A stretch of 9,332 nucleotides of DNA from Glaciimonas sp. (GTDB lineage: Bacteria; Pseudomonadota; Gammaproteobacteria; Burkholderiales; Burkholderiaceae), in NCBI GenBank assembly GCA_014377145.1, contig JACMQE010000227.1, forward strand, positions 1-9,332, given 5' to 3'. Position numbers and translations under genes: made by a program. Positions 5,906 through 9,332 of the stretch are shown here, piece after piece. The number at the start of each line of letters is the position of its first letter. Position 1 is the stretch's first letter. The notes under the pieces were generated by a model. The model did no database searches, was not told the origin of the DNA, and saw nothing but the letters and a program-made list of their open reading frames with translations.

Positions 5906-7624
5906 ATGAAATCACTGTTCTTCAAGAGAATTGCAGCTGGAATGACATCGGCTGCTACGCTTTCCAGTCGTCACTGGCTCCACACATCTCATTTCAAGCT
6001 ACTGTTTTTACTCTTGCCATGTGTGTTAGTAATGAATGATTCAGTCCTGGCGCAGGAAGCCAAGTCAACAACGGACATGGCAGTGACAGCCATTCTTCCT
6101 GCCGCGCCCGTTGCTGTATCTACCGCGCCTAAACTTTCGCCTTTGCAGGTCAGCGGTCGGCTCGCTACGTTATATCGCACCGTACGCACTTCCTTTTGGA
6201 GAGCGGAGAATGCTTTGGTCGCTCGTGCATTCGATGAAGAGATTGATCTCAACCGCAGCGAGCGAATGTCTTTCTTTGCGAAGCCGATTGCTAAAAACGA
6301 TTCTTTGGTTGCCGATTACAATCGAGCCGCTAATGCTTCCGATAACTATATCGCGTTGGCTACAAAAGGTGATCGCGCCGCCAGAGAACTGGCAGCGGTG
6401 ATTTATTTGGGAGCTGTCGCGCATTACACGCTAGGGAATCATGTCCGTGCTCTGGAACTTTTCGAGCAATTGCAGCAACAGTTTCCTAGTTATAAGCGGG
6501 ATCAATATATCAATGATCGCAGCGATCCCGATCCCAAGTACTCGGCTCCTGTTCGCGCCGGTATTGCCAAGCTGATCGTGCAACTTCGCTTGCAAACTTT
6601 ACCAAAAGACCCACCCGATGCTTGGGCCGCTTTGCAACAAATCACAAATGAAGCACTGGCGGCGTTATCTTTCCAACGCGAGTACGCGGTTTGGATCGCC
6701 GCCCAGTCCGACAAATATAATACCCGTCGCTTTGAGGAATCGTCTTTTGGCAGTGAGCCGCATCAAAGAAGGGCTTCAGCACTGCCCCGCACACTGGATT
6801 TGATCGAGGCGGCATGGGATGCCCTTCTCGAAAAAGCCTTGCCACATGCCGGTGCCGGAACTCTGCGCGGCTGGCTACGCACCTTAGCCGCACCTGGAGC
6901 CGTGCTCGAAAAACCGGCGCTGCTCCGACTAACTACTATCGACGGTCTCATCATCAAACAATACTTTGCCGAAGCGCAAACCTTGTTGAACGAAAAGAAT
7001 TTCGACGGTGCGCGTGGCAAATATCAGCAGATAATGGCCGAGTACCAAGACTCGGATGCAGCTCAGCAAGCCGCAGCGGCTTTACCCGGCATCAAGCCTT
7101 TAGCTATCGCGCATTACAAAAGCGAAGGCGAAAAGAACTTCCAGCCTCACAATAAGCTTGGCGTGCCGCAAACCCAGAGCCGTGAGTACTTTGAAAAGCT
7201 GCTGCGCGAAGATCCCGATTCGGAAAGTGGCGCTTATTTTTATGCCCGCGCGCTGGCCACCGAAAATAAAACCGATCAGGCGCTTGCACAACTCCAACAA
7301 CTAGCAGCAAAACACCCCAAAGGTGATCTGAGTGCCTCGGCATTATACCTTCAGGGATTTTTGTTGGCTGGGAATAAAAAGCCGGATTATGACAAAGCCG
7401 TGGCATTGATGGACAAAGTCGCTGCTGAGCACGGCTCTTCAGCGGAAGCGCCTGAAGCCTTGTTTCATGCAGGGATGTACCTGGCTTGGCAAAACCGCTT
7501 TCCCGAAGCAATTGAACGCTTGCAAAAAATCGAGGCGTATCCCGCGAGTGTACGACACAAGTGGGCGATTCTATGGGTTAAACGCCTGCAACAAAAGATA
7601 CAGGAAGGCACGCAGTGGCCGTGA
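5906..7624 (+). CDS. Exported TPR-type repeat protein
   Basis: This 572-residue protein has a signal core at residues 30-42 (FKLLFLLLPCVLV) and a likely cleavage site after SVLA (residue 49), giving a mature N-terminus QEAKS. Helix-pair repeats of TPR character are visible at about 156-200 (LGNHVRALELFEQLQQQFP), 356-395 (NFDGARGKYQQIMAEY), 436-475 (DQALAQLQQLAAKHP), 490-510 (YDKAVALMDKVAAEHG) and 516-550 (RFPEAIERLQKIEAYP). The middle section (about 210-340) is less regular. TPR solenoids bind other proteins, so the role is probably a periplasmic or envelope scaffold or assembly factor. No enzymatic motif is seen. I chose ATG 5906; ATG 5942 would give a shorter pre-signal region and is also plausible. 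A GTG at 5798 would overlap the upstream gene and is less likely. The next gene, a YD-repeat protein, begins at or overlaps the end of this one. I infer that the TPR protein may serve export or assembly of that protein. Confidence 0.8.
   Translation: MKSLFFKRIAAGMTSAATLSSRHWLHTSHFKLLFLLLPCVLVMNDSVLAQEAKSTTDMAVTAILPAAPVAVSTAPKLSPLQVSGRLATLYRTVRTSFWRAENALVARAFDEEIDLNRSERMSFFAKPIAKNDSLVADYNRAANASDNYIALATKGDRAARELAAVIYLGAVAHYTLGNHVRALELFEQLQQQFPSYKRDQYINDRSDPDPKYSAPVRAGIAKLIVQLRLQTLPKDPPDAWAALQQITNEALAALSFQREYAVWIAAQSDKYNTRRFEESSFGSEPHQRRASALPRTLDLIEAAWDALLEKALPHAGAGTLRGWLRTLAAPGAVLEKPALLRLTTIDGLIIKQYFAEAQTLLNEKNFDGARGKYQQIMAEYQDSDAAQQAAAALPGIKPLAIAHYKSEGEKNFQPHNKLGVPQTQSREYFEKLLREDPDSESGAYFYARALATENKTDQALAQLQQLAAKHPKGDLSASALYLQGFLLAGNKKPDYDKAVALMDKVAAEHGSSAEAPEALFHAGMYLAWQNRFPEAIERLQKIEAYPASVRHKWAILWVKRLQQKIQEGTQWP
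7602..7608 (+). promoter_or_regulatory. Candidate ribosome binding site inside the TPR gene end
   Basis: AGGAAGG lies in the last codons of the TPR gene, six bases before an in-frame GTG at 7615 and 12 bases before the GTG at 7621, which overlaps the TPR stop as GTGA. If used, it would start the YD-repeat protein 24 or 18 bases upstream of ATG 7639 and couple its translation to the TPR gene. The other genes here lack clear Shine-Dalgarno sequences, so the match could be chance. Confidence 0.35.
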
Positions 7625-7638
7625 GAAATGCAGTAGCT

Positions 7639-9332
7639 ATGAGAAATATAAAACCAACCAAATTAAAGCTAAGAGATTTTAGACCAAGCGATTTTATGAA
7701 GAATCTAAGAACAAAGAATGAAGTGGTCATAAACCAAAATTTGAAAAACCCATCGAAGAAGAAACTCATAGCGGGCAGCAATTTCATTCACGTCCGTTGG
7801 TGCCTGTGGCTTCTTACGGTTGCCTTTCTCTTAGCGAGCGCGAACTTCCTCGCCATTGCACAAGAAGGCGATTCCACGACTCCGCAGATCATGCCGATCT
7901 CGCTTTCCAAACCCAAGCCCAAGGGCCAGACTGGATTACGGCGGCCATATGGTGACGGCAATACCTGGGTTTTTCAGATTGCATCCGATCCAGGCATACG
8001 TTGGGTTGAAGGACCATTCTGGCATTACGCAGGTTCAGTCGGCAACGACCCAGAGTGGGGTACTTGGGGCGGCGGAAATAATGGCGATTTTTCCCTAAGT
8101 TGGATTTCTCCACTCGATTGCGGCGCGTTTAATATCAGCGTGACTGGCAAAATCGTAGGTGTAGGTGGCGGTGGAGCAGGCGGCGGCAACGCGCTGCCAA
8201 TTGATGTCGAGGCGAGTTGGGAGGGTTCGGTTGCGTCGCCACCACCGCCAGTCGAGTTGTGTGACGGAAGCATTATCGGTGAGACCAGCTGTACTTCCTG
8301 TGGATGTCCAGACAGTATTAGCCAAGAAATTTGCTACACCACTGATCCATTTTTTCTCACGCCATCGTTTGGTCCGCCGGTCGCTTTGCAGATGGTGTTC
8401 AACAGCAGCACTGGCAAGTGGAGTGACAACTACAACAAAAAAGCTGTGATCGGCCCGGATGGCAAAGTCACCATCACGAACCCAGGTGGGCGCGAAGACA
8501 TTTTCGGTGCCGATGGAACCGGCGAAGCGGGCGATAGCCGAGAAGCCGTTAAGAAAGCCGACGGCTCAGTCGAGATCGTGAACCCGGACGGCAGCAAAGA
8601 AATCTATCACTCCGACCCCAATGGCGGCCTGACCCTTTTCTCACAGGAGGACGCTGCGGGCAATGCCGTCACGATTGACCGTGATGCGAATGGCAAACTG
8701 GAAAAAGTCCCCGCCGCCGATGGACAGGAAATGACGGTCGCGCATAACGCCGGTGGGCAAGTCAGTAGCGTATCGTCAGCAGGAGGTGGAGGCAACACCT
8801 TCGGATACAACGCTGCTGGCAACCTTTCAAGCACCACCGACGAGTTGGGCCGCACCACATCGTATGTGTATGACGCTGAGGGTCGCATCACCCAGATCAC
8901 GACGCGTCTGGGCACGACGAAGTACACCTATGAAGGTGGCGACGGCGTGGGCGAAACCGGCTATAGCGCCCCCGGTCAACCAATGGGTTTTGCCAAGCGC
9001 ACCACCATTGAATATCCCGACGGCACTAAGGAAGAAACCTTCTGGGACGGCTACGGTACAAGCTGGCATGTCGCGCCCCAGCATTATATCGAGTATATGG
9101 ACGCGGTCGTCAACAATTCCTCAGACGATGTGCCAAAGACCATCACCAAGATCGCGACCATCGCCGGTGAAGGCAAAATTACTGAAGAAACCGATGCCCT
9201 GGGCAACAAAACGCTGTACGAATACGATTCGGTGACCGGGTTATTGATCAAGATTACGGACGCTTTGGGTGCCAGCGCTTCCACGACCTACAACGCCCAA
9301 GGCAGCCCGCTCGTCGTCACCGATGCCGAGGG
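7639..9332 (+). CDS. Exported YD-repeat (RHS-type) protein, 3' end outside window
   Basis: The frame is open from after the stop at 7579-7581 to the last base; 564 codons are visible from ATG 7639. Numbered from there, residues 1-54 are basic and Asn/Lys-rich, 55-74 form a signal core (CLWLLTVAFLLA) ending in AIA, and the mature protein starts QEGD. Residues 96-195 are Trp/Gly-rich and beta-like. A Gly-rich run (GGGGAGGGN, from 176) and a proline run (PPPP, near 203) lead to a cysteine cluster at 208, 218, 221, 223 and 232. Then PFFLTPSFGPPVALQMVFNS resembles the start of an RHS barrel. RHS/YD motifs follow: DELGRTTSYVYDAEGRI (from about 400, YVYD 409-412) and DALGNKTLYEYDSVTG (YEYD 527-530). 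RHS proteins form hollow beta shells that enclose a variable C-terminal effector, often a toxin; that end is not visible. Alternative starts are GTG 7615 (best ribosome binding site), GTG 7621 and ATG 7696. It is probably cotranscribed with the TPR gene. Confidence 0.88.
   Translation, partial: MRNIKPTKLKLRDFRPSDFMKNLRTKNEVVINQNLKNPSKKKLIAGSNFIHVRWCLWLLTVAFLLASANFLAIAQEGDSTTPQIMPISLSKPKPKGQTGLRRPYGDGNTWVFQIASDPGIRWVEGPFWHYAGSVGNDPEWGTWGGGNNGDFSLSWISPLDCGAFNISVTGKIVGVGGGGAGGGNALPIDVEASWEGSVASPPPPVELCDGSIIGETSCTSCGCPDSISQEICYTTDPFFLTPSFGPPVALQMVFNSSTGKWSDNYNKKAVIGPDGKVTITNPGGREDIFGADGTGEAGDSREAVKKADGSVEIVNPDGSKEIYHSDPNGGLTLFSQEDAAGNAVTIDRDANGKLEKVPAADGQEMTVAHNAGGQVSSVSSAGGGGNTFGYNAAGNLSSTTDELGRTTSYVYDAEGRITQITTRLGTTKYTYEGGDGVGETGYSAPGQPMGFAKRTTIEYPDGTKEETFWDGYGTSWHVAPQHYIEYMDAVVNNSSDDVPKTITKIATIAGEGKITEETDALGNKTLYEYDSVTGLLIKITDALGASASTTYNAQGSPLVVTDAE

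Noticed and set aside
7104..7511. Minus-strand 135-codon frame inside the TPR gene
   Set aside because: The plus strand has clear TPR helix patterns and a signal peptide. The minus frame is compositionally odd and lacks motifs.
8753..9235. Plus-strand 160-codon frame inside the YD-repeat gene
   Set aside because: The overlapping frame contains signal peptide, RHS motifs and DxxG/YxYD repeats, so this frame is a shadow caused by the GC-rich repeat coding sequence.
1..9332. tRNA, rRNA genes or CRISPR array
   Set aside because: No cloverleaf-like segment, rRNA-like stretch or regularly spaced repeat was seen on either strand.

Overview
The window looks like a piece of a Gram-negative bacterial chromosome. 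Four of the five main protein genes, or their visible parts, carry Sec-type signal peptides ending in Ala-X-Ala-like sites, and there are no archaeal or eukaryotic signs. Large exported YD-repeat proteins beside TPR proteins and poor Shine-Dalgarno sequences fit PVC-type groups such as Verrucomicrobiota, but this is an inference and other phyla are possible. No RNA gene, CRISPR array or intact insertion sequence was found.

The left part (1-4081) is AT-rich. It holds the 3' end of a protein of unknown family (2-1129), then an exported HExxH metalloprotease-like protein (1325-2482), then an exported protein of unknown family with a short tandem repeat after its signal peptide (2624-4081). Between the first two genes lie a long imperfect hairpin (1150-1213) and a perfect 18-bp palindrome (1226-1243), just upstream of a perfect TATAAT box.

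The middle part (4082-5249, about 1.2 kb) has no intact ordinary gene. On the minus strand it contains the C-terminal end of a phage-type tyrosine recombinase (4606-4797) with the HxxR, His and Tyr catalytic elements still readable, but with its N-terminal part lost or scrambled by frameshifts. Around it are several perfect inverted repeats and two tiny possible ORFs with good ribosome binding sites. This marks a decayed mobile element, and base composition changes across it: AT-rich to the left, more GC-rich to the right.

The right part (5250-9332) is a tight same-strand cluster. A small protein of 208 residues has a pattern I associate with PH-like bacterial proteins. It is followed by an exported TPR-type protein (5906-7624) and an exported YD-repeat/RHS protein (about 7639 to beyond the window end), which reads open to the last base. 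The last two genes touch or overlap, so they are probably co-transcribed. The best candidates for unusual biology are the TPR plus RHS export pair with its unusually long pre-signal segments, the metalloprotease plus unknown-protein pair, and the structured recombinase-relic region.
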